Source of the DNA: JAADEM01 sp965371855
GTDB lineage: Bacteria > Bacteroidota > Bacteroidia > Bacteroidales > Marinilabiliaceae
Assembly (NCBI GenBank): GCA_965371855.1
Contig: CBDUZZ010000011.1
Span: 11,464-75,463, forward strand
DNA length: 64,000 nucleotides
Direction of reading: 5' to 3'
The translations under genes were made by a program, and so were the position numbers. The notes beneath the pieces were generated by a model. That model saw only the letters and a program-made list of their open reading frames with translations. It ran no database searches and was not told the DNA's origin. This document shows positions 47,292 to 56,532 of this stretch, in pieces (the stretch's first letter is position 1; each line of letters opens with the position of its first letter).

Positions 47292-48647
47292 ATGTGTCGG
47301 TTAAAAGGTTATCTATTTATTGCAATATTATTTTATCTATCGAATAGCATATTCGCACAGATTGATTTCGGAAGCTTGTCGGAAGAACAAATTTACCGTA
47401 AAGGAAATAAGTATAACACATGGTCTGTAACGTTAGGTTATGGTCCGGTAACATACTATACTGATGTTGTAGATTATACTATCTTTCCTTCCCACAACTG
47501 GAAGTTCGGACCTACGGTAATGGTTAGCAAGCAGTTTAATCGTCCCTGGGGTATTGATGCCCAGTTTTTAACCGCAAATATGTACGGCCAAAAAAACCAT
47601 CGCTATTTTGAAGGCAATTTTATGGAAGCATCATTAAACCTGACATTCTCCATCAACCAATTTGCAGCTTTTGGCCCGATAGCAGACAAATGGGACATTT
47701 ACGGTAAATTAGGTTTCGGAATGGTTTTCTTCCGCAGTCGTCAGAGAGCGTTGTACGACCAGGTTTATTATGATAACGGAGTACCTGAAACTATTCTAAA
47801 AGATCAGATACTACAGGTTAAGCATGTTTATGATTTTATATCTTACCCTAAACCTGAAGGGTGGCTACCTGATGATTACCTTGTTATGGGATACAACAGG
47901 CGGACAGATACTGAGAAAGAGGAAAAAAGGAAAAGTGAAATAATTCTACCTATAGGCATTGGCGTAAAACACAGGCTTAGTCCAAGTTTTGACCTTGGTA
48001 TGGAAATCATGATGCATAGTATGTCGAACGATAATCTTGATGTAAATTTGTCCGGAGCCGATAATGATGCTTACATGTACTCTTCGTTCAATATTACTTA
48101 TAAAATAGGTAAAAAGAACAAGAGACATCCTGTTTGGACATATAAAGATTTTAACATTGCTTATAAACAACGTAGAGATACCGACCCGCTGGCAGCCAAA
48201 CTTGATTCGCTCAACGAGCAGCTAAATTACCTTGCGGCTCACGATTCTGTTACTTCAGACACAACATACATATTTACTGAAAGTATTATATATGAAGAAG
48301 GAGTATCCGCATCCATTTTCTTCAACTTTGATAAATCAACCCTATCACGAAGAGAGCATAAAGAACTTGCCAAAGTAGCACAAGCAATGGAAAAAAGTCC
48401 TAACATACGTATTCGTATAGTAGGGTATTGCGATACAAGAGGCTCCGATGACTATAACTTAAAATTAAGCAACCGTAGGTGTAATGCAGTTTTAGATGTT
48501 TTAGTTTATGACTATGGCATAAGTAATGACAGGTTCCAGATTGACCCGAAAGGTGAAAGTGACCTGTTGTCAGATACAAACAAATTAAAACCCCGTGGTC
48601 TGCATTTGGTTAACCGCCGGGTAGACCTCTTTATGATTGTGGAATGA
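47292..48647 (+). CDS. OmpA-family outer-membrane protein, first of a pair
   Basis: 451 residues. Signal peptide (ending IFAQ, about 24), an N-terminal beta-barrel-like domain (about 30-280; WSVTLGYGPVTYYTD, GIDAQFLTANMYGQ, YGKLGFGMVFF), a short helical linker (LDSLNEQLNYLAAH) and an OmpA C-terminal domain (about 335-451; FFNFDKSTLSRREHK, GYCDTRGSDDYNLKLSNRR) that binds peptidoglycan. The Asp and Arg contact residues are kept. The stop overlaps the next start by four bases (ATGA), so the two are translation-coupled. Confidence 0.85.
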   Translation: MCRLKGYLFIAILFYLSNSIFAQIDFGSLSEEQIYRKGNKYNTWSVTLGYGPVTYYTDVVDYTIFPSHNWKFGPTVMVSKQFNRPWGIDAQFLTANMYGQKNHRYFEGNFMEASLNLTFSINQFAAFGPIADKWDIYGKLGFGMVFFRSRQRALYDQVYYDNGVPETILKDQILQVKHVYDFISYPKPEGWLPDDYLVMGYNRRTDTEKEEKRKSEIILPIGIGVKHRLSPSFDLGMEIMMHSMSNDNLDVNLSGADNDAYMYSSFNITYKIGKKNKRHPVWTYKDFNIAYKQRRDTDPLAAKLDSLNEQLNYLAAHDSVTSDTTYIFTESIIYEEGVSASIFFNFDKSTLSRREHKELAKVAQAMEKSPNIRIRIVGYCDTRGSDDYNLKLSNRRCNAVLDVLVYDYGISNDRFQIDPKGESDLLSDTNKLKPRGLHLVNRRVDLFMIVE

Positions 48648-49945
48648 ACAGAATAGCTCCATTAGTAAAATGTATTCTTCTGCTTCTTTTTGTCCAGTCA
48701 GGCATTTCTGTTTTTGGACAAAGGAGTGATGATTTTATCATAGAAGAACATATGCGCTATTCACGTGAGAAAAAGTTCAACTCATGGTCTGTAGGTTTTG
48801 GATATGGCTCACTAATAATGTACACAGACATTACAAACTACACTATTTTTCCGAATGAAAGATGGGATTTTGGTCCTACACTAAAAGTCACTAAATATCT
48901 TAACCCCGCATTTGCCTTTGATGCCCAATTTCTGGCCGGTAACATGTACGGATCAAATGTAGGGTACTATTTTGAAGGAGACATACTTGATTTCAGCATT
49001 AACCATGTTGGCATTATAAATCAGATGCTGAACACACCCGGGCCAATAAAAGACAGGTGGAACTTTTACTATAAGATTGGCTTTGGGTTTACAGCATATC
49101 GTTCTAAACTCTATCATTCCGATACCGATAAAGTAGTAATGGTACAGGACTTTAGTGGAGAAGCAACAGATCTGCGGTATGTTGTTCAGGGATACTACAT
49201 ATATGACCCCGACAAAAAAACAGACCGTAAACGAACACTACTGTTGCCTGTTGGACTGGGAGTAATGTACCGTATTAACAGAAGTTTCGATATAGGAATT
49301 GAATCTACAATGAGATTCAGCTTAATGGATAAATTCGACAATATTTTAGCCGGTGCCTCTAACGACAGTTACTGTTATACCAACATTAATGTATCTTATA
49401 AAATAGGCAAGAAAAACAAAAGACATAAGCGATGGACATACCGTGGCTATGACTTTAATATATTTGGAGCTAAGAAAAGATATCCACTCGAAGATGAAAT
49501 TAACGAACTGGAAAACAACATTAATCAATACGCTGAAAACAGACCTGTCAAGACCGATTCCGTTTTTATTGTTCACAACCTGAAAAAAGTGTACACCACA
49601 TCTGAGTTTTACTCTGTTTTCTTTGGTTCATCAAGTACTTATGTTGATACTGAAGACCTTGTATTCCTTGCTAAAACAGCCATCCATTTAATGAACAACA
49701 AGCACTGGAACGTTGATGTAATTGGTTTCTCGGATGAGACAGGAGATGCCGAAAAAAACATGGAAGTAAGCCGTAAGCGGTGTGAAACAGTGAAAGATAT
49801 CCTGATAAACGACCTTGGCATTGCAGCTGAGCGGATAAACATTTTCCCTAAAGGAGAAACAGAAATTCTCTCCCCTACCAACGAACTATCACCACGAGGA
49901 ATCCACATGGTAAATCGCAGGGTGGATGTTGTTATTCGGAAATAG
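48644..49945 (+). CDS. OmpA-family outer-membrane protein, second of a pair
   Basis: 433 residues and clearly a paralogue of the preceding protein, sharing WSVGFGYGSLIMYTD, FDAQFLAGNMYG, YYKIGFGF and the SYKIGKKNKRHKRWTY stretch. Signal peptide ends VFGQ (about 26). The OmpA C-terminal domain (about 320-433) has GFSDETGDAEKNMEVSRKRCETV and keeps the PG-contact pattern, though the strand before it (SVFFGSSSTYVD) is more divergent. Coupled to the first gene by the ATGA overlap; the two barrels may pair in the outer membrane. Confidence 0.85.
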   Translation: MNRIAPLVKCILLLLFVQSGISVFGQRSDDFIIEEHMRYSREKKFNSWSVGFGYGSLIMYTDITNYTIFPNERWDFGPTLKVTKYLNPAFAFDAQFLAGNMYGSNVGYYFEGDILDFSINHVGIINQMLNTPGPIKDRWNFYYKIGFGFTAYRSKLYHSDTDKVVMVQDFSGEATDLRYVVQGYYIYDPDKKTDRKRTLLLPVGLGVMYRINRSFDIGIESTMRFSLMDKFDNILAGASNDSYCYTNINVSYKIGKKNKRHKRWTYRGYDFNIFGAKKRYPLEDEINELENNINQYAENRPVKTDSVFIVHNLKKVYTTSEFYSVFFGSSSTYVDTEDLVFLAKTAIHLMNNKHWNVDVIGFSDETGDAEKNMEVSRKRCETVKDILINDLGIAAERINIFPKGETEILSPTNELSPRGIHMVNRRVDVVIRK

Positions 49946-50039
49946 TGTGAGATTCACCGGGTGACTACCCTTGACCAGACGACAGTTATCCGGTGAATCG
50001 CGACAAGTGCGAGTTGTCATCTGGTGAATATAGAGTTTT

Positions 50040-50447
50040 TCATCCGTAGTTATGCGAAGCAATGGCATCAGCCAGTATCTCCAGGAATTTCTTAATCGGG
50101 CCGGCAACCACCATCTTTATCATCGGGTTCATATCGGCTTTAATGGTCAGCTTCACCCTGCTGTCTGCCTCTTCAACCTCTTTTATCTGCACCCATAAAA
50201 AGAAGTTAACCGGCGTATTCCCCTCACTTGTATACTTTATTGTGTCGAAGGGAGTATTCTCCACTATTCGCAGTCCAACTTCCCCAACCATATCAAGCTC
50301 AAAGGTACAATGGCCGCCGTGCGATTGCCAGTTTTTGATCTTATCTTTTGGCACAATCACACCAAAATTATCAAAGTCACTCAGGAAATTAAATATTCTC
50401 TTTTTTGAATATGGAACTACTTTTATTTGGCTTTCGTATTTTGTCAT
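50040..50447 (-). CDS. SRPBCC-family protein
   Basis: START/Bet v 1-like small-molecule-binding fold, 135 residues from the ATG at 50447 (MTKYESQIKVVPYSKKRIFNFL). A 12-residue longer frame (to 50483) is unlikely as its extension is not conserved-looking. Pattern: YESQIKVVPYSKKRIFNFLSDF, CTFELDMVGEVGLRIVENTPF, VNFFLWVQIKEVEEADSRVKLTI and a long C-terminal helix. Ligand unknown. Convergent with the OmpA pair. Confidence 0.82.
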   Translation of the reverse strand: MTKYESQIKVVPYSKKRIFNFLSDFDNFGVIVPKDKIKNWQSHGGHCTFELDMVGEVGLRIVENTPFDTIKYTSEGNTPVNFFLWVQIKEVEEADSRVKLTIKADMNPMIKMVVAGPIKKFLEILADAIASHNYG

Positions 50448-50622
50448 AATTTTAATTCTCTTTGTGAAACTTTGGTACGCCACGAGGCGTGCATTTTAAA
50501 TATAATTAAAAACCCGGTAATATGAAAGGATTACATAGACCAATTTGTCGTTCAGTCTAAAGCTACAATAGTGCGTATTCCGTACTCTACTCTACTGTAA
50601 TAGCTAATCTGCCCATAATAAT

Positions 50623-50877
50623 ATGACGGGTAGGCTATTGCACAAAGATACACTAAGACCCCGACAAATCGAGGCAGAAAACACAAAGATTAGGTTTAAT
50701 AATCTTCAACTCTATGCCCAATACGCCCGTGATCAATTTCGCACACGTTTAACCGGAACAGTAAGCAGGGACACAGAAACTGAAGAGTTTTCAGGAACAG
50801 GAAGCGGTGAGGTAAGACTTGGAAATGATATTAGCAATATGCTCATACAGGGTACACTTGCCATTCCTTTGTGGTAA
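50623..50877 (+). pseudogene. Unrecognised 84-codon ORF, probable 3' relic of an outer-membrane or envelope protein
   Basis: Not recognised. The first 25 codons run through an ACACAAAG-type intergenic repeat (about 50635-50695), so a real start there is doubtful. The rest (RFNNLQLYAQYARDQFRTRL, then GSGEVRLGNDISNMLIQGTLAIPLW) alternates like beta strands and ends in Trp, as barrel-type proteins often do. It lies just before the convergent GH92 gene. A short leftover of a larger gene is the simplest reading. Confidence 0.4.
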
Positions 50878-50921
50878 AGTCATGAGATTAATTTAGCATT
50901 TTTCAACCGCACCCATATTCG

Positions 50922-53192
50922 TTATCTACTCATCGACGGGGGATAATCATTAGGGTTACTGCCCCATGTTTTATTGGGTTTATTCCCCATGATAAATACA
51001 AGTGTTCCCCCATTTGTGATTTCAGAATGTTTAATGAACGACCTGTTCAGCACTTTGTTGTTAAGGGTAGCCTTTTGAATGTACTTATTCTCATCAGAGT
51101 TGTTCTGTGCAATTACGGTGAAAGTTTTGCCGTTGCCCAGTACGAGCTCAACTCTGTCAAACAAAGGACTCCCAATAACATAATTGCCGTCAGCAGGATT
51201 AACCGGATAAAAGCCGATTGAGGATAATACATACCATGCCGACATTTGGCCACAATCTTCGTTGCCACACAAACCATCTGTTTTGTCGGTGTACATAGTT
51301 GTCAAAATCTCACGAACCTTTTCGGCTGTTTTCCATGGCTTGCCAATGTAATTATACAAATATGTCACATGATGGCTTGGCTCATTCCCATGAGCATACT
51401 GCCCAATAAGTCCTGAGATGTCAGGAGATACATTCTCACCTTTCATAGTCTCTTTAATTGAAAACAGAGAGTCAAGTTTATTTTCAAATTTCTCAGCAGA
51501 ACCATGAAGTTTTATCAGACCTGCCACATCGTGAGGAACAAACCATGAGTACTGCCATGCATTACCTTCGGTGTATTCGTCGGCACGATGGCTTGAAAAC
51601 AGAGGATCGAAGGGTGTTTTCCAATTGCCATCTGACAGTTTCCCACGCATAAAACCGGTAGAACTGTCGTAATAGTTTTTGTAGTATCCGGCACGTTTAA
51701 TAAAAGTGTTGTATGTTTCCTCATCTCCGATAGCTTTTGCCATTTCAGCAATACACCAGTCATCGTAAGCATATTCCAGCCCTTTGGATACAGATTCATT
51801 AATTTTCTCAGAGGGAATATACCCATATTGTCTGAGTTCTTTCAGACCTTCAGTATCCTGCATAGCACTTTTCACCATGGCTTCAAGCAGCTTTTTTCCC
51901 GTATAGTCCTTAATTAAACTTTTCTTCCATGCATCAGTAATTACGGGAATAGCATGGTAACCAATCATACAGTTTGTTTCGTTACCTACAAGCTCCCATA
52001 CCGGCAGAAGGCCGCCTTCATGGTAAATTGCCATAAATGAGTGAATAAAATCGTTAACCTTGTCTGGCTGAGTTATCGTAAACAAAGGATGGTTTGCTCT
52101 GAATGTATCCCACAAAGAAAAAACAGTATATCTGGTGAAAGTCTCTGCTTTGTTTGCTTTTCCGTTCAACCCTTTATACTCATTATTAAGATCGGAATGC
52201 AGATACGGAGCCAACATACTGTGATAAAAGGATGTATAGAATATATTTTGCATGGTTGTGTCCTCTGTTGTTACTTTAATTTTACTTAGTTCTTTTTCCC
52301 ACATGCCTTCGGCTTTTGCCCTTACTCTATCGAAATCCCAATGAGGAATCTCCTTCTCCAAACTCTTTAATGCACCATCAATACTTGCAGATGAAAGTCC
52401 TACTTTTATTTTCAGAGGCTCATTATCAAGGTTTGTAAATTTTATCACAGCTTGAACTTGTTTATCTCTCAATTCATTCTTATCAAGTATTTCACCGCTT
52501 TTTATTACATTGAAATTTGCTATGGATTTATTAACATCAATAGCAAAAAACACCCACTGTTCTTTTGCCCATCCGGTTGATTTACGATACCCTGTGATTC
52601 GGGTTTTTGACAGTTGTTTAATATAAGTATCTGTGGCCCTGTCCCAGTTAATGGCGAAACCCAGATTAATGATCAGTGATAAATTTTCACTTTCTGTAGT
52701 GTACTGATGGAAACCTGTACGTGCTGATGCTGTCAATTCAGCTCTAATTCCATTGTCAAGTTTTACAGAGTAGTACCCGGGAGATGCCTTCTCATCTTCA
52801 TGCGAGTATTTGCTGAAATAGTGAGTAATAAAATTCCTTCCATTGGCAGACGTGTCTGATTCAACAAGTTTGGTTGTAGGGGTGATAAGTATATCTGCCA
52901 AATCACCAATTCCTGTACCGCTTAGGTGCATGTGTGAAAAGCCAGCTAATTGGTTTGATGAAGAGTGATAGCCTGAACACCAATCCCAGCCTGACACTCC
53001 GTTGTTGGGGCTTAGCTGAACCATCCCGAATGGAGTGGTTGCTCCGGGGAAAACGTGCCCATGAGCACCTGTCCCGATAAACGGGTCAACAAAATCAATT
53101 AATCGATTGCCTGATGTTTGATTGTTTGAGATGTTACATCCGGTTACGATTACTATAATAATAGAAAGCAAGAAGAATTGAAATGTTTTCAT
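50922..53192 (-). CDS. GH92 alpha-mannosidase lipoprotein
   Basis: Exo-alpha-mannosidase of glycoside hydrolase family 92, calcium dependent, acting on mannans or N-glycans. I start at 53192 (MKTFQFFLLSIIIVIVTGC), giving 756 residues with lipobox Cys19; the longer frame to 53255 adds 21 unlikely residues. Family marks: VDPFIGTGAHGHVFPGATTPFG, HSMLAPYLHSDLNNEYKG, YSLWDTFRANHPLFT-type core, QYAHGNEPSHHVTYLYNY and GNEDCGQMSAWYVLSSIGFYPV. Full length. The ROK kinase at 56533, possibly for the released hexose, lies beyond an accessory islet. Confidence 0.95.
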   Translation of the reverse strand: MKTFQFFLLSIIIVIVTGCNISNNQTSGNRLIDFVDPFIGTGAHGHVFPGATTPFGMVQLSPNNGVSGWDWCSGYHSSSNQLAGFSHMHLSGTGIGDLADILITPTTKLVESDTSANGRNFITHYFSKYSHEDEKASPGYYSVKLDNGIRAELTASARTGFHQYTTESENLSLIINLGFAINWDRATDTYIKQLSKTRITGYRKSTGWAKEQWVFFAIDVNKSIANFNVIKSGEILDKNELRDKQVQAVIKFTNLDNEPLKIKVGLSSASIDGALKSLEKEIPHWDFDRVRAKAEGMWEKELSKIKVTTEDTTMQNIFYTSFYHSMLAPYLHSDLNNEYKGLNGKANKAETFTRYTVFSLWDTFRANHPLFTITQPDKVNDFIHSFMAIYHEGGLLPVWELVGNETNCMIGYHAIPVITDAWKKSLIKDYTGKKLLEAMVKSAMQDTEGLKELRQYGYIPSEKINESVSKGLEYAYDDWCIAEMAKAIGDEETYNTFIKRAGYYKNYYDSSTGFMRGKLSDGNWKTPFDPLFSSHRADEYTEGNAWQYSWFVPHDVAGLIKLHGSAEKFENKLDSLFSIKETMKGENVSPDISGLIGQYAHGNEPSHHVTYLYNYIGKPWKTAEKVREILTTMYTDKTDGLCGNEDCGQMSAWYVLSSIGFYPVNPADGNYVIGSPLFDRVELVLGNGKTFTVIAQNNSDENKYIQKATLNNKVLNRSFIKHSEITNGGTLVFIMGNKPNKTWGSNPNDYPPSMSR

Positions 53193-53462
53193 GACAAAGA
53201 ATTTTGTTTGCAAGGTAGCAAAAAAAGAGTTAGCCATAAAAGCTACAAAAAGCAACTGAAAATGATACCCATGTCAGCACAAAGACAATTAAAAATGTTA
53301 AATGACCATTGGACATGAACATTGAATAAATTATAAAAATATTAGGTAATTACCCGGTGTAATAATATACATAATACTATAAGAAAATGAATATATTAGT
53401 TACTTTTGGAGTAGGAAAGTAATTATATAACATCGTTGTGCATAAGCTATAAAAACTAGTGA

Positions 53463-54125
53463 ATGAAACAGATACTCATAATTAGCCTAGTTTTATTTGT
53501 TATAAAAGCAAATTCTCAAAATGACACTATTTATCTGAAGAGTGATCATATTATTTATAGAGGAGAAGCTTTTAATAAAACAAATAGCAACAATGGAAAA
53601 AGTGGAAAGTGGATAAATTATGAGATTAAATTTTTTATCATCCCTTTCTTATCTGAATGTGCCAGTGGGTTTGACACTGAATCGGGAATGGATTGCCATT
53701 GGTATACTGATGGAACTTATGTATATAGACCTTTGAAAGTTGGAGAAAAAGAAGAAACGAGAATTATAAAAAAGAAAAGCTGTGATACAATTAATGGTTC
53801 TATTTATACTAACATTAAGGCTGATATAATAAGAAGCAAGATTGCCCCGGATGCATATTTTATTAGTAGCGAGGGTAGCTATAAAAAGAATAAGAAAAGT
53901 GGCTTATGGAAACACTACTATGAATCAGGGGAAAAGCTAAAAACTATTGAATATATAGATGGAATTCCTTTTGAAAGCTTTTATATATATAGAAGAGATG
54001 GATCAATAATGATAAGTGTTAAAAAACAAAATGACTCTACCTGGTTAGTTTCAAAACATTCAAAAAGTGGAGAGAAATTCGAGGAAGAATCTTGTTCAAT
54101 AAAGGATTTTCAAGCATTATATTAA
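53463..54125 (+). CDS. Exported protein with one MORN/YwqK-like repeat
   Basis: 220 residues; signal peptide (1-19, IKANSQ). Most of the body is not recognised, with Cys residues (SECASG, GMDCHW, KKSCD) and a Gly/Lys-rich beta pattern. The segment SGLWKHYYESGEKLKTIEYIDG near residue 145 matches the MORN-type repeat of YwqK-like proteins. AT-rich like the next gene. Both sides carry GTTGTGCAT/ATGCACAAC words (about 53433 and 54141), suggesting it arrived as an insertion. Function unknown. Confidence 0.6.
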   Translation: MKQILIISLVLFVIKANSQNDTIYLKSDHIIYRGEAFNKTNSNNGKSGKWINYEIKFFIIPFLSECASGFDTESGMDCHWYTDGTYVYRPLKVGEKEETRIIKKKSCDTINGSIYTNIKADIIRSKIAPDAYFISSEGSYKKNKKSGLWKHYYESGEKLKTIEYIDGIPFESFYIYRRDGSIMISVKKQNDSTWLVSKHSKSGEKFEEESCSIKDFQALY

Positions 54126-54233
54126 AGTAATGAAAAGCCAATGCACAACACGAAAGTATAAAGCATTAAAACGCTTCATACTTCAATCGTTAACGTTTAT
54201 ACAATCACAGCATTAAATAAAGCCTCAGGATAT

Positions 54234-55388
54234 ATGATTGGACAAAATAAAATACTTTTAGAGAAAATTAACAAAATCGAAAAAGATTTTGACTTTGATA
54301 AACTTGAACTTAATCTTAAGACATCTAATATCTTCAGGATATTAAGAATTACTAAGACGGAAATTAGACATTCAAATTTTATAGCATGGTTACTTGACCC
54401 TTCTGAAAGTCATAATTTAAGAGAGATTTATTTAAGACGATTCCTTCTTGATTTGGAAATAGATATTGAAGATATTAAATACAAAAAAGTAGAAATAAGA
54501 AGAGAATGGAGAAATATTGACTTACTACTAATTATAGAAGACATTGTAATTTGTATTGAAAACAAAGTAGAATCAAAAGAACATTCAAATCAGCTTCAAC
54601 GATATAAGAGTATTGTAAATGATAATTTCAAGAAACAAAAGAAATATTTTGTTTATCTAACACCATATGGAACAGAAGCTTCGGATGATACTTACCAAAC
54701 ATATTCATACCAACAGATACTTACTAACATAGACCATATTATTCAAGTGTTTGAAAGAAATCTTACCAAGGAAGTTGTTCAATATATGAATGATTATAGT
54801 GAAATACTAAAAATTGAAATAATGAAAGAACATGAATTAAATGATTTAGCATTAAAATTATACAACAGACATAAAGAAGCGTTTGATTTTATTATAGAAA
54901 ACAAACCAGATTTCACTTCTGAATTCAAAATAAAATACGATGAAAAAGTTAAACAATCAGATTGGGTAATGGGTTCTCAAAGTAATAAATTTGTTCGTTT
55001 CCAAACTAAAAATTTATTTGAGATACTTCCAAAAACTAATGGATGGCCACTAAAAGAGTCATTTCAGTTTGAAATAGTTCTAGATGGTAAACAAATGACT
55101 TTTAAAACTGTAATTGCACCAGGAAATGGCAGTGAAAATCATGAAAAGATTAGGGGTATTCTTAGTAAAAGATTAGAAAGTGTTGATGGATGCAAGATTC
55201 CATCAGGTAAAAAATGGTTAGTTCATTTTATTAAAAAATGGAAATTTGATTTGGAAAGTCTTCAGGAAAAAAGCGATATTGAAATAGATAAAATAATTTC
55301 AAAACAATGGATAGAAGTAAGCAACATTGTAGAAAATGTTGAAAAAAGCATAATGCAAAGTGCAGAAGAATTAAGTAAAATGAAATAA
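54234..55388 (+). CDS. PD-(D/E)XK superfamily nuclease
   Basis: 384 residues, cytosolic. Matches the PDDEXK_4-type family seen in accessory regions. The catalytic pattern is visible: TEIRHSNFIAWLLDPSESH near 42, then RREWRNIDLLLIIEDIVICIENKVESKEHSNQLQRY with D96 and E109-x-K111 as metal/catalytic residues, and Gln in the following helix. The C-terminal half is helical and Lys-rich. Often part of restriction or abortive-infection systems, but no partner methylase is here. Markedly AT-rich, consistent with transfer. Confidence 0.78.
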   Translation: MIGQNKILLEKINKIEKDFDFDKLELNLKTSNIFRILRITKTEIRHSNFIAWLLDPSESHNLREIYLRRFLLDLEIDIEDIKYKKVEIRREWRNIDLLLIIEDIVICIENKVESKEHSNQLQRYKSIVNDNFKKQKKYFVYLTPYGTEASDDTYQTYSYQQILTNIDHIIQVFERNLTKEVVQYMNDYSEILKIEIMKEHELNDLALKLYNRHKEAFDFIIENKPDFTSEFKIKYDEKVKQSDWVMGSQSNKFVRFQTKNLFEILPKTNGWPLKESFQFEIVLDGKQMTFKTVIAPGNGSENHEKIRGILSKRLESVDGCKIPSGKKWLVHFIKKWKFDLESLQEKSDIEIDKIISKQWIEVSNIVENVEKSIMQSAEELSKMK

Positions 55389-55716
55389 TGCACAAACGCT
55401 AACAAATAAGCATCGTATTAGGCGATAGCCGTAATATCCCGAATAGCGGGACAAGTTGTGCCTCGCTATTACCGCGGGGTTGAACTAAATCCCCGTGCTT
55501 TCTAAACAAACACAAAAAAAGCCACCAATATATAATTGGCAGCTTTTGAACTTATTATTGAATTGTTTAAACTCCCGGATAATTGGAAGATTGCTTGTTT
55601 AGATTTGCACCTCTTTCCAAACAACAGCACTTGCACCGAGTATTGCTATCTTTGCACCGTCGAGTTTCGAGGGCAGGACGATTGGTGAAGGTTATTGGCC
55701 TATACTGAAATTATCT
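55389..55716. other. Intergenic region holding a ROK-gene 3' relic
   Basis: 55606-55690 on the minus strand encodes LPSKLDGAKIAILGASAVVW ending KEVQI and a stop, a copy of the last 25 or so codons of the ROK gene at 56533. 55608-55640 shares 32 of 33 bases with 56542-56574, then the copies differ mostly at synonymous sites. A hairpin with CGGGG/CCCCG arms lies near 55472-55497. No other gene seen. Confidence 0.75.
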
Positions 55717-56055
55717 TCAATCTTTGATAATTACTTGCAACCATTCTAATAAATCATTTAGATACTCCTCTATTATTGTCCAGACAATTTCATAGTCTAT
55801 CCCAAAATAATCATGAACGATCCTGTTCCTGAAACCACGAAGCCTTTTCCAGTCAATTTCAGGGTTCTTTATTTTAAAATCAGAATCAATTCTGTTAGCT
55901 GCCTCTCCAATGATCTCAAAATTTCTAACAACTGCATCAATGGTTTTGTCATCTTTCAGAAATAAATCAAAGGTTAGCCCTTTCGTATATTTCCGAATTT
56001 TTAATGCCGCATCCAGCATATCTTCAAGAAGTAATATTGTATCCCTATTAGACAT
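55717..56055 (-). CDS. hepT: HepT-like ribonuclease toxin (DUF86)
   Basis: 112-residue HEPN-type RNase toxin. The catalytic R-x4-H-x-Y motif is exact: R76, H81, Y83 in RNRIVHDY. The helical bundle before it (AVVRNFEIIGEAANRIDSDF) is typical. Its start overlaps the antitoxin gene stop by eight bases. In known pairs the MntA partner silences HepT by adding AMP to the Tyr of this motif (type VII mechanism). Confidence 0.9.
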   Translation of the reverse strand: MSNRDTILLLEDMLDAALKIRKYTKGLTFDLFLKDDKTIDAVVRNFEIIGEAANRIDSDFKIKNPEIDWKRLRGFRNRIVHDYFGIDYEIVWTIIEEYLNDLLEWLQVIIKD

Positions 56056-56338
56056 AAACCAAATCTGATGATATCGATTTATAATATTTATCTTTTATTC
56101 CATTCTTTGAAACCAGATCAACCTTGAAGCCAATTAAATTTTCAATTTCTTCTGCAAGATCAACAAATCGAATGCCTATTCTCCCATTTAATTCAACTAT
56201 TATATCCAAATCACTTTTTTCATTCTGTTCTTCCCTGACATAAGAACCAAAAATTGCCATCGATTTGATTGGATATTCAGCAAAGAGAGTTTCTTTATGA
56301 CTACTCAAAATTAGTTTTATTTCTTGCAATGATTTCAT
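56048..56338 (-). CDS. mntA: MntA-like minimal nucleotidyltransferase antitoxin
   Basis: 96-residue nucleotidyltransferase. GSYVREEQNEKSDLDIIVEL gives GS (31-32), ten residues, then D43-x-D45, the exact GSX10DXD motif of MntA antitoxins. First gene of the pair, overlapping hepT by eight bases. The short upstream space (56339-56532) separates it from the ROK stop and has a palindrome at about 56440-56469. AMP-ylation of HepT is the known role of the family. Confidence 0.9.
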   Translation of the reverse strand: MKSLQEIKLILSSHKETLFAEYPIKSMAIFGSYVREEQNEKSDLDIIVELNGRIGIRFVDLAEEIENLIGFKVDLVSKNGIKDKYYKSISSDLVYV

Positions 56339-56532
56339 AATTCAAATTTACAAAATTTAGCTATTAAAATGCGGTTTTTAATGTTTTTCAGTAGAAACGC
56401 ATTAAAAAACACCTTCGAAAAAGTGTCCTTTCTTTTGGTTCGTTTTCTTTGGACAAGCAAAGAAAATGAACAGGTTTTGAAGGATACCTATAATATTCTA
56501 CCCACAGAATTCCATATAAAACTATTATTCTT

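Noticed and set aside
50062..50499. 145-codon plus-strand frame opposite the SRPBCC gene
   Set aside because: The minus strand carries the recognisable SRPBCC pattern; the plus frame is its mirror.
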